Positions 27,879-36,163 of a stretch of 64,000 bases of DNA are shown in pieces; positions within the stretch are counted from its first letter, which is position 1; every line of letters begins with the position of its first letter. Source of the DNA: UBA4656 sp002405525 (GTDB taxonomy: Bacteria; Pseudomonadota; Gammaproteobacteria; Xanthomonadales; Ahniellaceae); the NCBI GenBank assembly GCA_036723735.1, contig DAIMGT010000014.1:1-64000 (forward strand), in the 5' to 3' direction. The position numbers were made by a program, and so were the translations under genes. A model generated the notes under the pieces. That model did no database searches. It saw only the letters and a list, made by a program, of their open reading frames with translations, and was not told where the DNA came from.

Positions 27879-28571
27879 ATGCCTGCCCTCGCCCTGCGCC
27901 GCGCGTTCGACGACCTCGCCCACCGGATCGACGGGGCGCACAACCCCGACTGGCGGCCGGAACTGCTGGGCCCGGGCGACGACCGCACGCAGGCCGAAGC
28001 CTTCGTTGCCGCGGTGTATCGCGAGCGCCACGGCGCCACGCTGCGCGAGTTCATGCCCTGGCTGCTGGCGTTCCGCGACGCCGGCGGCGCGCTGCTGGCG
28101 GTGGTCGGGCTGCGCCTGGCCGCGAACGCCCCGCTGTTCGTCGAGCAGTACCTGGATGCGCCGGCGGAGCAGGCGGTGGCTGGCGCGCTGGCGCGCGCGG
28201 TCGACCGCGAGACGATGGTCGAAGTCGGCGGCCTCGCGGCGCAGCGGCCGGGCGATGCGCGGCGCCTGATCCTGTGCCTGACCCGCGGCCTCGATGCCGC
28301 CGGCCTGCGCTGGGTGCTGTTCGCCGCCACCCTGCAACTGCGCAATGCCTTCGACCGCCTCGGCCTGCGTCCGGTGGCGCTGGCGCCGGCGCGGCGCGAG
28401 CGGCTGCGGCCGTCCGCCACCGACTGGGGCCGCTACTACGACAGCCAGCCGGTGCTGCTCTGCGGCGACCTCGCCGCGGGCGCCGCCTTCCTCGCCGTCA
28501 TGCCGCACGAGGCGGTGCGCCGGCCGCGCGCCGTGCGCGCACCGGCCGCGGCGGCGGAGACAACGCCATGA
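27879..28571 (+). CDS. thermostable-haemolysin family protein, probable acyltransferase
   Basis: A 230-residue protein matching the thermostable haemolysin domain. The family block is clear: AEAFVAAVYRERHGATLREFMPWLLAFRD, then VVGLRLAANAPLFVEQYLD, EVGGLAAQRPG and NAFDRLGLRP. Despite the name, the pattern resembles the GNAT/autoinducer-synthase fold, so an acyl transfer role is more likely than membrane lysis; that is inference. No signal peptide is visible, which also argues against a secreted toxin. It is the first gene of an operon whose genes all overlap by 4 bp, next to an AMP-forming ligase that could supply an activated acyl group. Confidence 0.82.
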   Translation: MPALALRRAFDDLAHRIDGAHNPDWRPELLGPGDDRTQAEAFVAAVYRERHGATLREFMPWLLAFRDAGGALLAVVGLRLAANAPLFVEQYLDAPAEQAVAGALARAVDRETMVEVGGLAAQRPGDARRLILCLTRGLDAAGLRWVLFAATLQLRNAFDRLGLRPVALAPARRERLRPSATDWGRYYDSQPVLLCGDLAAGAAFLAVMPHEAVRRPRAVRAPAAAAETTP

Positions 28572-30031
28572 GCCGCGTGCTCGAAGCCCTCGCCGCGCGC
28601 GCGCCGACCGACCTCGTGCTGCGCGACGCGCGGCACGCGCTGAGTGCGGCCGACCTGCGCGCACGCATCGACGACCTCGCCGACCTGCTGTCGGACCTGC
28701 CGCCCGGCCCGCTCGCCAGCCGGCTCGACAACGGCATCGACTGGGTGCTGCTCGACCTCGCCCTGCGCCGCTGCGGACGCGCCCACCTGCCACTGCCGCC
28801 GTTCTTCAGCGAGGCGCAGGCGGCGCATGCGCTGCAGTCCGCGGTCGCGCTCGCGCTGCCCGCGGGCGACGGCCGCCCGGCGCGGCCCGGATGCGGCTTC
28901 GCGCTGCGCGAGTTGCCGCCCGCGACCCGCGCGGTGCCCGCCGGCACCGCGATCGTCACCTACACCTCCGGCAGCACAGGCGCGCCGAAGGGCGTGTGCC
29001 TGGATGCGCGCCTGCCGGAAGCGGTGGCGGCCTCGCTGGCGCAGGCGATGGCGCCGCTCCACGTGCGGCGCCACCTGTGCCTGCTGCCGCTGGGCGTGCT
29101 GCTGGAGGCGGTCGGCGGCGTCTATGCGCCGCTGCTGGCCGGCGGCGAGATCGCCCTGCCCTCGTTGGCCGAACTCGGCCACGGCGGCAGCAGCGGGATC
29201 GACCTGGCGCGCCTGCTCGCCACCCTGCACCACTTCCGCCCGCAGTCGCTGATCGCGGTGCCGCAGTTGCTGCAGGCGCTGGTGCTGGCCGCCGAGTCCG
29301 GTGCGCGGCTGCCGGATTCGCTGCGCATGGTCGCGGTCGGTGGCGCGCGCGTGCCGCTGAGCCTGCTCGGCCGCGCGGAAGCCGTCGGCCTTCCGGTGTT
29401 CGAAGGCTATGGCCTGAGCGAGTGCGCCTCGGTGGTGTGCCTGAACCGCCCCGGCGCGCGACGCCCCTGCAGCGTGGGCCGCGTGCTGCCGCACACCGCG
29501 CTCTCGCTGTCTGCCGACGGCGAGATCCGCATCGACGGTCCACGCTTCCTCGGCTGCGCCGGCGATCCGCCGCCAGCGCCGGGGCCGTGGGCGACCGGCG
29601 ACCTCGGGCGCATCGACCACGACGGCTTCGTGCACGTCGAAGGCCGCCGCAAGGCGATGTACATCACCGCCTGGGGCCGCAACGTCAGCCCGGAGTGGGT
29701 CGAGTCCGAACTGACCCAGCATCCGCGCATCGCGCAGGCGCTGGCCTGGGGCGAAGGCCGCGCGCAGGCCGCCGCGCTGCTGGTGCCGCGCGATCCCGCG
29801 ATCGCGCCGGCGGAACTGGAACGCGCGGTGGCCGAGGTCAACGCCGGCCTGCCCGACTACGCGCGCATCGGCGCCGTGCTGCGCGCCGACGAACCGTTCA
29901 GCGCCGCCAACGGCCTGCTCACCGGCAACGGCCGGCCGCGCCGCGCGGCGATCCTCGCCCGCTATGGCGCGGCGCTCGCCGCCTGCCCTGATTCCCGCAT
30001 CGTCCGCACGCCGGAGCCGCAATCCGCATGA
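28568..30031 (+). CDS. AMP-binding acyl-CoA synthetase-like ligase
   Basis: A 487-residue member of the adenylate-forming family, which activates a carboxylate with ATP. The phosphate-binding loop TSGSTGAPKG is at residues 133-142. FEGYGLSECASV (A5) and WATGDLGRIDHDG (A7) are present, as is a C-terminal hinge and lid with GNGRPRRAAI in place of the usual G-K-xxR: the catalytic lysine position appears to be Arg or Pro, worth a check. Shorter than typical acyl-CoA synthetases (520-560), with a compact N terminus. Overlaps neighbours on both sides as ATGA. The substrate is unknown. Confidence 0.87.
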   Translation: MSRVLEALAARAPTDLVLRDARHALSAADLRARIDDLADLLSDLPPGPLASRLDNGIDWVLLDLALRRCGRAHLPLPPFFSEAQAAHALQSAVALALPAGDGRPARPGCGFALRELPPATRAVPAGTAIVTYTSGSTGAPKGVCLDARLPEAVAASLAQAMAPLHVRRHLCLLPLGVLLEAVGGVYAPLLAGGEIALPSLAELGHGGSSGIDLARLLATLHHFRPQSLIAVPQLLQALVLAAESGARLPDSLRMVAVGGARVPLSLLGRAEAVGLPVFEGYGLSECASVVCLNRPGARRPCSVGRVLPHTALSLSADGEIRIDGPRFLGCAGDPPPAPGPWATGDLGRIDHDGFVHVEGRRKAMYITAWGRNVSPEWVESELTQHPRIAQALAWGEGRAQAAALLVPRDPAIAPAELERAVAEVNAGLPDYARIGAVLRADEPFSAANGLLTGNGRPRRAAILARYGAALAACPDSRIVRTPEPQSA

Positions 30032-30726
30032 CCCCACCCAACGCTGCATCGAACACCGGTTTCCACGCCCGGCTGCTGGCCCAGACCGGCGCCGCGCGCC
30101 AGGAACTGCTCACCCTGCCGATCCTGCGCGAGGCGCTGGAGGGCCGCGTCTCGCGCGCCGACTACGCCGCCTTCCTCACCCAGGCCTACCACCACGTGCG
30201 CCACACCACGCCGCTGCTGATGGCCTGCGGCGCGCGCCTGCCGGCGCGGCTGGAGTGGCTGCGCAGCGCGGTCGCCGAGTACATCGAGGAGGAAGTCGGC
30301 CACCAGGAGTGGATCCTCGACGACCTCGCCGCGATGGGCGTCGACCGCGCCGCAGCGGCGGCTTCCGCGCCCGCGCCGGCCACCGAACTGATGGTCGCCT
30401 ACGCCTACGACACCATCGCGCGCGGCAATCCGGTCGGCTTCTTCGGCATGGTGCTGGTGCTGGAAGGCACCAGCGTGGCGATCGCCACCCGCGCCGCCGA
30501 GGTGATCGAGCGCACGCTCGAACTGCCGCGCTCGGCGTTCACCTACCTGCGCTCGCACGGCGACCTCGACATCGAGCACACCGGCTTCTTCGCCGCGCTG
30601 ATGGACCGCCTCGACGATCCGGACGACCAGGCCGCCGTGGTCCACGCCGCACGCATGTTCTATCGACTGTACGCCGGCGTGTTCGCATCGCTGCGCGGCC
30701 CGGCCATGCTGGCGGTGGCGGCATGA
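30028..30726 (+). CDS. haem-oxygenase-like diiron oxidase (TenA-like iron redox enzyme)
   Basis: A 232-residue all-helical protein of the haem-oxygenase-like iron oxidase/TenA superfamily. The expected carboxylate/His ligands are visible: E89 and H92 in EEEVGHQEW, E146 in VLVLEGTS, and H177, D181 and H184 in SHGDLDIEH. Members of this superfamily include UndA, which turns fatty acids into terminal alkenes, and enzymes that oxidise amino acid derivatives. With an acyl ligase before it and an SDR after it, an oxidative step on an activated or free acyl substrate is plausible. Not a thiaminase: the TenA catalytic Cys is not in place. Confidence 0.85.
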   Translation: MTPPNAASNTGFHARLLAQTGAARQELLTLPILREALEGRVSRADYAAFLTQAYHHVRHTTPLLMACGARLPARLEWLRSAVAEYIEEEVGHQEWILDDLAAMGVDRAAAAASAPAPATELMVAYAYDTIARGNPVGFFGMVLVLEGTSVAIATRAAEVIERTLELPRSAFTYLRSHGDLDIEHTGFFAALMDRLDDPDDQAAVVHAARMFYRLYAGVFASLRGPAMLAVAA

Positions 30727-31571
30727 GCGCGCTGCGCGATCGCGCGGTGGCGCTGACCGGCGCCACCGGCGGCATCGGCACGGCGCTGTGCGCGGCCCTG
30801 GTCGAGGCCGGCGCCACGGTGCACGCGATCGGCCGCGACCACCACCGCCTCGCCGCGCTGGCCACCGCGCATCCGGGCCGCGTGCTGCCGCTGGCCGCCG
30901 ACCTGTCGACGCCCGCTGGCGTGCAGCAAGCCTGCGTCCGGCTGGCCGCGGCGCGACCGGAACCCTCGGTGCTCGTGCTGGGGGCGGCGGTGTCGCGCTT
31001 CGGGATGTTCGAGGACCTCGACAGCGCCGATCTCGCCGCGATGGTCGAGACCAACCTGCTGGCGCCGATGCGCCTGGTGCACGCCCTGCTGCCGCGTCTC
31101 GCGCGCGCGTGCGATCCGGCGGTGGTGGCGATCGGCTCCACCTTCGGCAGCATCGGCTTCCCCGGCTTCGCGGCGTACTCGGCGACCAAGTTCGGCCTGC
31201 GCGGCTTCATCGAGGCGCTGGCGCGCGAGCATGCCGACGGCCCGGTGCGCTTCCAGTACCTGTCGCCGCGCGCCACCCGCACGCCGATCAACCCGCCGGC
31301 GGTGGATGCCATGAACGCCGAACTCGGCACCGCGGTGGACGAACCGGCGGCGGTCGCGCGGCAACTGGTCGCCGCGATCGTGCGCGGCGACCGGCGGCGC
31401 CAGCTCGGCTTCCCGGAAAAACTCTTCGCCCGCCTCAACGGCGCGCTGCCGGCGCTGGTCGACCGCGCGCTGGCGAAGCAACTGCCCGCGGTGCGTCGCC
31501 ACGCGCGCGCCGCGCCCATCGCCGCCCCGCCCGGCGCGGCATCCCCGATGACCCAGGAGGTCCTGCCATGA
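30723..31571 (+). CDS. short-chain dehydrogenase/reductase of the five-gene operon
   Basis: A 282-residue classical SDR. TGATGGIG (residues 12-19) binds the cofactor, VLGAAVS replaces the usual NNAG, GSTFGSIG gives the catalytic Ser region and YSATKFGLRGF the Tyr/Lys pair. The C-terminal 60 residues are an extension that ends in an Ala/Pro-rich tail. Overlaps the oxidase and the next gene as ATGA. It probably reduces or oxidises an intermediate of the same pathway. Confidence 0.9.
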   Translation: MSALRDRAVALTGATGGIGTALCAALVEAGATVHAIGRDHHRLAALATAHPGRVLPLAADLSTPAGVQQACVRLAAARPEPSVLVLGAAVSRFGMFEDLDSADLAAMVETNLLAPMRLVHALLPRLARACDPAVVAIGSTFGSIGFPGFAAYSATKFGLRGFIEALAREHADGPVRFQYLSPRATRTPINPPAVDAMNAELGTAVDEPAAVARQLVAAIVRGDRRRQLGFPEKLFARLNGALPALVDRALAKQLPAVRRHARAAPIAAPPGAASPMTQEVLP

Positions 31572-32245
31572 TCCGCCGCTTGATGCCGTCCGCGCTGGCG
31601 CTCGCCTTCGCGCTGGCGCTGCCGTCCGTGCACGCCGAAGACCCTGCCACGACCGCGTCGATCGCGGCCCCCGATGCGGCGGTCGCCGCCTACACCGCGC
31701 TGCAGGCGCGCTGGGCGGAGATCAAGTACGGCCTGCCGGAGAAGGACCAGGCCGCCGCCTTCCAGGCCCTGGTGAAGCAGGCCGACGCCGCGGTCGCGGT
31801 GCATCCGCGCGACGCGCGCGTGCTGACCTGGCGCGGCATCGTGCTGTCGACCTGGGCCGGCGCCAAGGGCGGGCTGGGCGCGCTGTCGCTGTGCAAGCGC
31901 GCCAAGGTCGACTTCGAGGCCGCGCTGGCGATCGACGAGCGCGCGCTCGACGGCTCGGCCCACACCTCGCTGGGCAGCCTGTACGATCGGGTTCCCGGCT
32001 GGCCGATCGGGTTCGGCGACGCGGACAAGGCGCGCGAGCATCTTTCGGCCGGCCTCGCGCTCAACCCCGCCGGCATCGACAGCAACTACTTCTGGGGCAC
32101 CTTCCTGCACGACTCCGGCGACGACGCCGGCGCCGCCGCGGCGCTGCACCGCGCGCTCGAAGCGCCGCCACGTCCCGGCCGCGAGCGCGCCGACGCCGGA
32201 CGTCGCAGCGAGATCGAAAGTCTGCTCGCGCGAGTGCACGGCTGA
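31568..32245 (+). CDS. exported TPR-like protein of the five-gene operon
   Basis: A 225-residue protein with a signal peptide (IRRLMPSALALAFALALPSVHA, cleavage after Ala23 or so). The mature part is helical with repeat-like pairs (RVLTWRGIVLSTWAG, HTSLGSLYDRVPGWPIGFGDADKAREHLSAGLALNPAGIDSNYFWG split over two helices), typical of a TPR-like fold. It is likely periplasmic. Its ATGA overlap with the SDR ties it to the operon. Adaptor or carrier function is only a guess. Confidence 0.8.
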   Translation: MIRRLMPSALALAFALALPSVHAEDPATTASIAAPDAAVAAYTALQARWAEIKYGLPEKDQAAAFQALVKQADAAVAVHPRDARVLTWRGIVLSTWAGAKGGLGALSLCKRAKVDFEAALAIDERALDGSAHTSLGSLYDRVPGWPIGFGDADKAREHLSAGLALNPAGIDSNYFWGTFLHDSGDDAGAAAALHRALEAPPRPGRERADAGRRSEIESLLARVHG

Positions 32246-32280
32246 CCCCGTCCTTGGCACGCACCGCGCCGGGTCCGAAT

Positions 32281-32339
32281 CCGCGGCGGCGGCCTGCATG
32301 GCGGCGTCCCCCGCCCGCAGTGTCGAGCCGCCGCCGCGG
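32281..32339. repeat. GC-rich stem-loop, 13-bp perfect arms
   Basis: Arms 32281-32293 and 32327-32339 are exact reverse complements (CCGCGGCGGCGGC). It lies 35 bp after the operon's last stop and could act as a transcript-end hairpin; there is no T run. Confidence 0.5.
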
Positions 32340-32442
32340 TCCTGCCGAGAAAACGTGCGCCCACCTGCGTTGCCGCGAGCGCCCGATCCGGGCGTCCGCT
32401 GCGTTGGTCGGCGGTGCTGAAGGGCGACTGCCGGTGCGCTGC

Positions 32443-32448
32443 TAGACT
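32443..32448 (+). promoter_or_regulatory. -10 box for a probable leaderless response-regulator message
   Basis: TAGACT, again exactly 6 nt before an ATG (32455), with no Shine-Dalgarno between. No clear -35. Confidence 0.45.
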
Positions 32449-32454
32449 GTCGCC

Positions 32455-33132
32455 ATGCGCGTGCTGTTGGTGGAAGACGATCCGCTGCTGGGTGAGGGGA
32501 TCCAGACCTCGATGCGCCGGGCGGCGGTCGCGGTCGATTGGCTGGCCGACGGTGCCGCCGCGCTGGTGGCGCTGCGCGACGGTGGCTTCGACGTGGTGGT
32601 TCTCGACCTCGGGCTGCCACGCCTGGATGGGCTGTCGGTCGTCCGCGCCGCACGCGAGGCCGGCGTCTCCACCCCGATCCTGGTGCTGACCGCGCGCGAC
32701 CGCGTCGCCGAGCGTGTGCAGGCGCTCGACCTCGGCGCGGACGATTTCCTCGGCAAGCCCTTCGACCCCGATGAACTGCTGGCGCGGCTCCGCGCACTGC
32801 ACCGGCGCGCGACGGGCCTGCCGCACCCGCTGCTCGGCAGGGGCCCGCTGCGGCTCGATCCGGCCAGCTTCGGCGTGCGCTGGCACGACCGGCCGGTGGA
32901 CCTGCCGCGGCGCGAGTTCGCCCTGCTGCGTGTGCTGCTGGAACAGGAGGGCCGCATCGTCAGCCGCGAGGTCTTGCAGCAACGGATGTACGGCCGGGAC
33001 GACGACGTGACGAGCAACTCGCTGGAGGCCCACGTCCACCACCTGCGGCGCAAGCTCGACCCATCGCTCATCCGCACCGTGCGGGGCGTCGGCTACTCGC
33101 TGGTGCTGCCACCGGATCCTGAACTCGCGTGA
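32455..33132 (+). CDS. OmpR-family response regulator (QseB/PmrA-like)
   Basis: A 225-residue two-domain regulator. The receiver has acidic residues in VEDDP, the phosphoacceptor Asp51 in VVLDLGLP, the T/A switch in LVLTARD and the conserved Lys in GKPF. The winged-helix output domain covers about residues 125-220, with LPRREFALLRVLLEQEGRIVS and SLEAHVHHLRRKL. The downstream kinase overlaps as GTGA, so the two form a pair. The signal cannot be deduced. Confidence 0.95.
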   Translation: MRVLLVEDDPLLGEGIQTSMRRAAVAVDWLADGAAALVALRDGGFDVVVLDLGLPRLDGLSVVRAAREAGVSTPILVLTARDRVAERVQALDLGADDFLGKPFDPDELLARLRALHRRATGLPHPLLGRGPLRLDPASFGVRWHDRPVDLPRREFALLRVLLEQEGRIVSREVLQQRMYGRDDDVTSNSLEAHVHHLRRKLDPSLIRTVRGVGYSLVLPPDPELA

Positions 33133-34541
33133 AGCGACGTTCCGCGCGCCGCCTGCTGGTGGTGGTCCTGGTGACGGTCGTGTCGGCGGTCGGCGCGTCG
33201 GCTGCCGCGCTGTCGTGGCGCGAGGGCCGGATCGAGGCCGACGAACTGTTCGACGCCAAACTCGCGCATTCCGCGAGAGTGCTCGCCGCGCTCGCCGACC
33301 CCGAGGTGGACGCAACGCACTCGGCCGCCGCCGCGCCGCTGTCGATCCGGGTCTGGCACGGCGCCGTCGAGGGCGAGGGCGATGCGCTGGTCACCGCGGC
33401 CGGCCACGCCTACGAAACGCGGCTCGCCTTCCAGGTGCGCGACGACGCGGGCCGGCTGCTGCTGCGCTCCGACAGCGGGCCGCAGGAACGGCTGGCACCG
33501 CTGGCGCCGGGCTTCGTCGATGCCACCATCGACGGCGAGGCGTGGCGCGTGTTCACCCTGCGCTCGGCCCGCGCGCACTGGGTGCAGGCCGCGGAACGTG
33601 CCGACATCCGGGAGGAAATCGCCGCCGACATCGCGCTCGGCACCATGGTGCCCATGGGCGTCGCGCTGCCGCTGCTGGCGCTCCTGGTCTGGGCGATCGT
33701 GAACTGGGCCGGACGGGGGCTGGCGCGGGTCTCGGCGCAGGTGGAGCGGCGCGCTGCGGACAGCCTCGATCCGCTCTCTCCGGACGGGGTGCCGGAGGAA
33801 CTGCGCGGCCTGGTGGCGGCGATCGACGGCCTGCTGGCACGTCTGCGTGGCGCCCTGTCCCGCGAACGGCACTTCATCGCCGACGCCGCGCACGAACTGC
33901 GCACGCCGCTGGCCGCGCTGCGAGTGCATGCGGCGAACCTGCGTACCGCGACCGACGCGTCCGAGCGCGCGCGCGCGCAGCGCCGGCTCGATGAGGGGAT
34001 CGCGCGCATGGAGCGCCTGGTCTCGCAGCTGCTCGAGCTCGAGCGCGAGGAAGGCGCAGCCGGCGCACCGGCGCGCCTGGTGTCACTGGACGTGGTGGCC
34101 TGCGCGCGGCGCGAAATCGCGGAACTCGGGGTCGCCGGCCTGGACCGCGGCATCGCGCTCGAACTGGTCGCGCCGGACACCTTGGTGGTCGAAGCCGAGG
34201 AGCCCGGCGTGAGCGCACTACTGCGCAACCTGCTCGACAACGCCCTGCGTTACACGCCGGAAGGCAGCTCGGTGGTGATCCGCGTCGAGCCCGCCGGCGA
34301 GGTCGTGCGCCTGCTGGTCGACGACTCCGGACCGGGCATCGCCGAGGACGCTCGCGAGCGGGTACTGGAACGCTTCCACCGCGGGCTCGGCCACGCCGCC
34401 ACCGGCAGCGGACTTGGGCTGTCGATCGTGCAGCGCGTGGTCGAGCGCCACGCCGGCAGGATGCGGCTGGATGCCTCGCCGCTCGGCGGACTGCGCGTCG
34501 AGGTGCGACTGCCCGTCTCCGCGGCGGGCCGCCGCGGCTGA
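33129..34541 (+). CDS. sensor histidine kinase (QseC/PmrB-like)
   Basis: A 470-residue membrane kinase. One transmembrane segment near residues 8-28, a periplasmic sensor of about 140 residues, a second segment at about 168-192, then a HAMP-like linker. The phosphoacceptor His255 lies in DAAHELRTPLAAL. The N box is NLLDNALRY, and the G boxes are DDSGPGI and GSGLGLSI. Starts at GTG 33129, overlapping the regulator stop. Confidence 0.95.
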   Translation: MKRRSARRLLVVVLVTVVSAVGASAAALSWREGRIEADELFDAKLAHSARVLAALADPEVDATHSAAAAPLSIRVWHGAVEGEGDALVTAAGHAYETRLAFQVRDDAGRLLLRSDSGPQERLAPLAPGFVDATIDGEAWRVFTLRSARAHWVQAAERADIREEIAADIALGTMVPMGVALPLLALLVWAIVNWAGRGLARVSAQVERRAADSLDPLSPDGVPEELRGLVAAIDGLLARLRGALSRERHFIADAAHELRTPLAALRVHAANLRTATDASERARAQRRLDEGIARMERLVSQLLELEREEGAAGAPARLVSLDVVACARREIAELGVAGLDRGIALELVAPDTLVVEAEEPGVSALLRNLLDNALRYTPEGSSVVIRVEPAGEVVRLLVDDSGPGIAEDARERVLERFHRGLGHAATGSGLGLSIVQRVVERHAGRMRLDASPLGGLRVEVRLPVSAAGRRG

Positions 34542-34693
34542 GGGCGCAGCGTCAGGCCACGACGGCCCTGCGGGGGTTTCCGGGTCGCGTTGCTGGACCG
34601 AGTCCGCATGCAACCGCGCGGCGGGGCGCTGGCCGCTCCCAGCCGCCCAGCGGCCGTTCATCGGCCGGAGCGGGCGTTGACCGCATCGATCTC

Positions 34694-35044
34694 TCAGCCG
34701 TCGGCCGGCGACGCCGCGCGGGCGGCACGGCAGGACTCGGCGCAGCGGCGACAGGCCGCCACCGCGGCGGCGAGGCCGGGCGCGGCAGCGCAAGCGACCG
34801 CGCATTCGTCGCACAATTCGGCACAAGCGGCGAGCATGCGCGCCCGGAAGGCCGATTCGCTGCGCATGTATTCCGCGGTGGCGCTGCAGACCTCGGCGCA
34901 GTCGCGCATCAGCCGGGCCGGCGGCCCATGACCACGCGTGGCGACCAGGTGCTCGCCGAGCCGGCGCAGGTCGGCGGCGGCAGCGAGGCAAGCATCGATG
35001 CAGGCGGCCGTCGCAACGGCGGGCGAGGGTTCACGACGGAACAT
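34694..35044 (-). CDS. Cys-rich four-helix bundle copper-storage-like protein
   Basis: A 116-residue all-helical protein with 11 cysteines in spaced pairs: CIDAC, CAEVC, CAELCDECAVAC and CRRCAESC. The CxxxC and CxxC spacing lines one face of each helix, as in cytosolic copper storage proteins (Csp/DUF326), where the bundle core fills with Cu(I). There is no signal peptide, so it is the cytosolic kind. It follows the Crp/Fnr regulator gene by 87 bp on the same strand and may be co-transcribed with it. Confidence 0.85.
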   Translation of the reverse strand: MFRREPSPAVATAACIDACLAAAADLRRLGEHLVATRGHGPPARLMRDCAEVCSATAEYMRSESAFRARMLAACAELCDECAVACAAAPGLAAAVAACRRCAESCRAARAASPADG

Positions 35045-35131
35045 GCGGCGCTGCTGCGACGGACGGAATCCCGGGACGCTACGGCGTCACGCAGGGCACA
35101 CTTCCGTGCGCCATCCGGCAACGGCGGCGCA

Positions 35132-35863
35132 TCAGCGTGGCGTCTCGGGAAAACCGAGCAGGCGCAGGCTCTGGTCCCGGACCACGGCGTAGCACTCGCA
35201 AGTGGCGCGCTCCAGCGCCGCCCGATCGCAGACCCGGATGCGACCGCGGCTGTATTCGATGATCCCCTGCAACTGCAGCTTGCGCGCGGCGTCGGTAACG
35301 CCCTCGCGTCGCACCCCGAGCATGTTGGCGATCATTTCCTGGGTGACGCTCACGTCTTCGCCGGACAGGCGGTCGAGGGACATCAGCAGCCACCGCCCGA
35401 CCTGCTGGTCGATGGTGTGGTGACGGTTGCAGACCGCGGTCTGCGCGACCTGCGCGAGCAATGCCTGGTCGTAGAGCAGAACCACCCGTCGCACTTCCGG
35501 GTCGGTGCGGAACGCCTCCGCGACGCGCCCCACCGGGACCCTTAACGCGGAGCCGGCGGCCTGCACCACGGCCTCGAAGGGAGAGCCGTCGGCGCCGAGC
35601 ACCCCGGAAAGGCCCACGAAACCCTCATATCCGACGACCGCGATCTCCACGGTGTCGCCGTTGGCAACGGTATTGACCAGCGAGATGATGCAGTCCTCGG
35701 GAAACCACGCATGGCGGACCAGTTCGCGCGGCTCCTGCACCACCCGGCCGACCGCGAGGTCGACGGATTCCGCCGCAGCGCCCACCCGTTCGCGCACGGG
35801 CTCCGGCAGCATCGCCAGCAGCCGGTTGGGGCGCGAGTCCCTCGACGCCGTAATGCGGCTCAC
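35132..35863 (-). CDS. Crp/Fnr-family transcriptional regulator
   Basis: A 243-residue regulator. The cyclic-nucleotide-binding-like beta roll covers about residues 15-130 (VRHAWFPEDCIISLVN, VAVVGYEGFVGLSGVLGA), but the cAMP-contacting residues of Crp and the N-terminal Fe-S cysteines of Fnr are not seen. The C-terminal helix-turn-helix is in VTQEMIANMLGVRREGVTDAA. Start is GTG 35863 with GGAG upstream; an alternative is the Met of MLPEP. A palindrome upstream at 35937 may be its own binding site. Confidence 0.88.
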   Translation of the reverse strand: MSRITASRDSRPNRLLAMLPEPVRERVGAAAESVDLAVGRVVQEPRELVRHAWFPEDCIISLVNTVANGDTVEIAVVGYEGFVGLSGVLGADGSPFEAVVQAAGSALRVPVGRVAEAFRTDPEVRRVVLLYDQALLAQVAQTAVCNRHHTIDQQVGRWLLMSLDRLSGEDVSVTQEMIANMLGVRREGVTDAARKLQLQGIIEYSRGRIRVCDRAALERATCECYAVVRDQSLRLLGFPETPR

Positions 35864-36163
35864 GAAATGCGAATGCTCCCTGCTGTCGGACACACCGAGA
35901 TGACAGGCGAGGATAGGCAGACCATGCCCAAACCGATGTGCGATACCGCACACATGTGTCGGCAGAAAATTGACGCCGCGTGCCCGGCGGCCTCCCGGCG
36001 CGGGGGAAAAAGCACCCGTTGACCCTGCCACGACCGGGTCCTGCCGCGCGGCGCCGTCGAGTGTTGCATGAATCGATGCAGACGCACGGCCAGCCACGCC
36101 GGCCCGGACCGGCGCGGACGCCCGCGCTGCCGACCCGGCGTGCGGGCGTCGTCCGGAGGCTCC
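35864..36163. other. 300-bp region upstream of the Crp/Fnr gene
   Basis: No gene is seen. It contains the regulatory palindromes listed separately, a minus-strand TATCCT -10 candidate (35910-35915), and the 3' side of the unknown gene that starts at 37669. The sequence from 36010 to 36160 is GC-rich and unremarkable. Confidence 0.5.
35937..35959. promoter_or_regulatory. CRP-like palindrome upstream of the Crp/Fnr gene
   Basis: TGTGCG-atac-CGCACA (35937-35952) is a perfect inverted repeat with the TGTG-N8-CACA spacing of Crp-family sites. It overlaps a second perfect palindrome, ACACATGTGT (35950-35959). The pair lies 74-96 nt before the GTG start and next to where a -35 would fall, so self-regulation is likely. 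Confidence 0.55.

Noticed and set aside
27879..28571. Secreted haemolysin toxin
   Set aside because: No signal peptide or membrane-active segment, and the operon context is metabolic.
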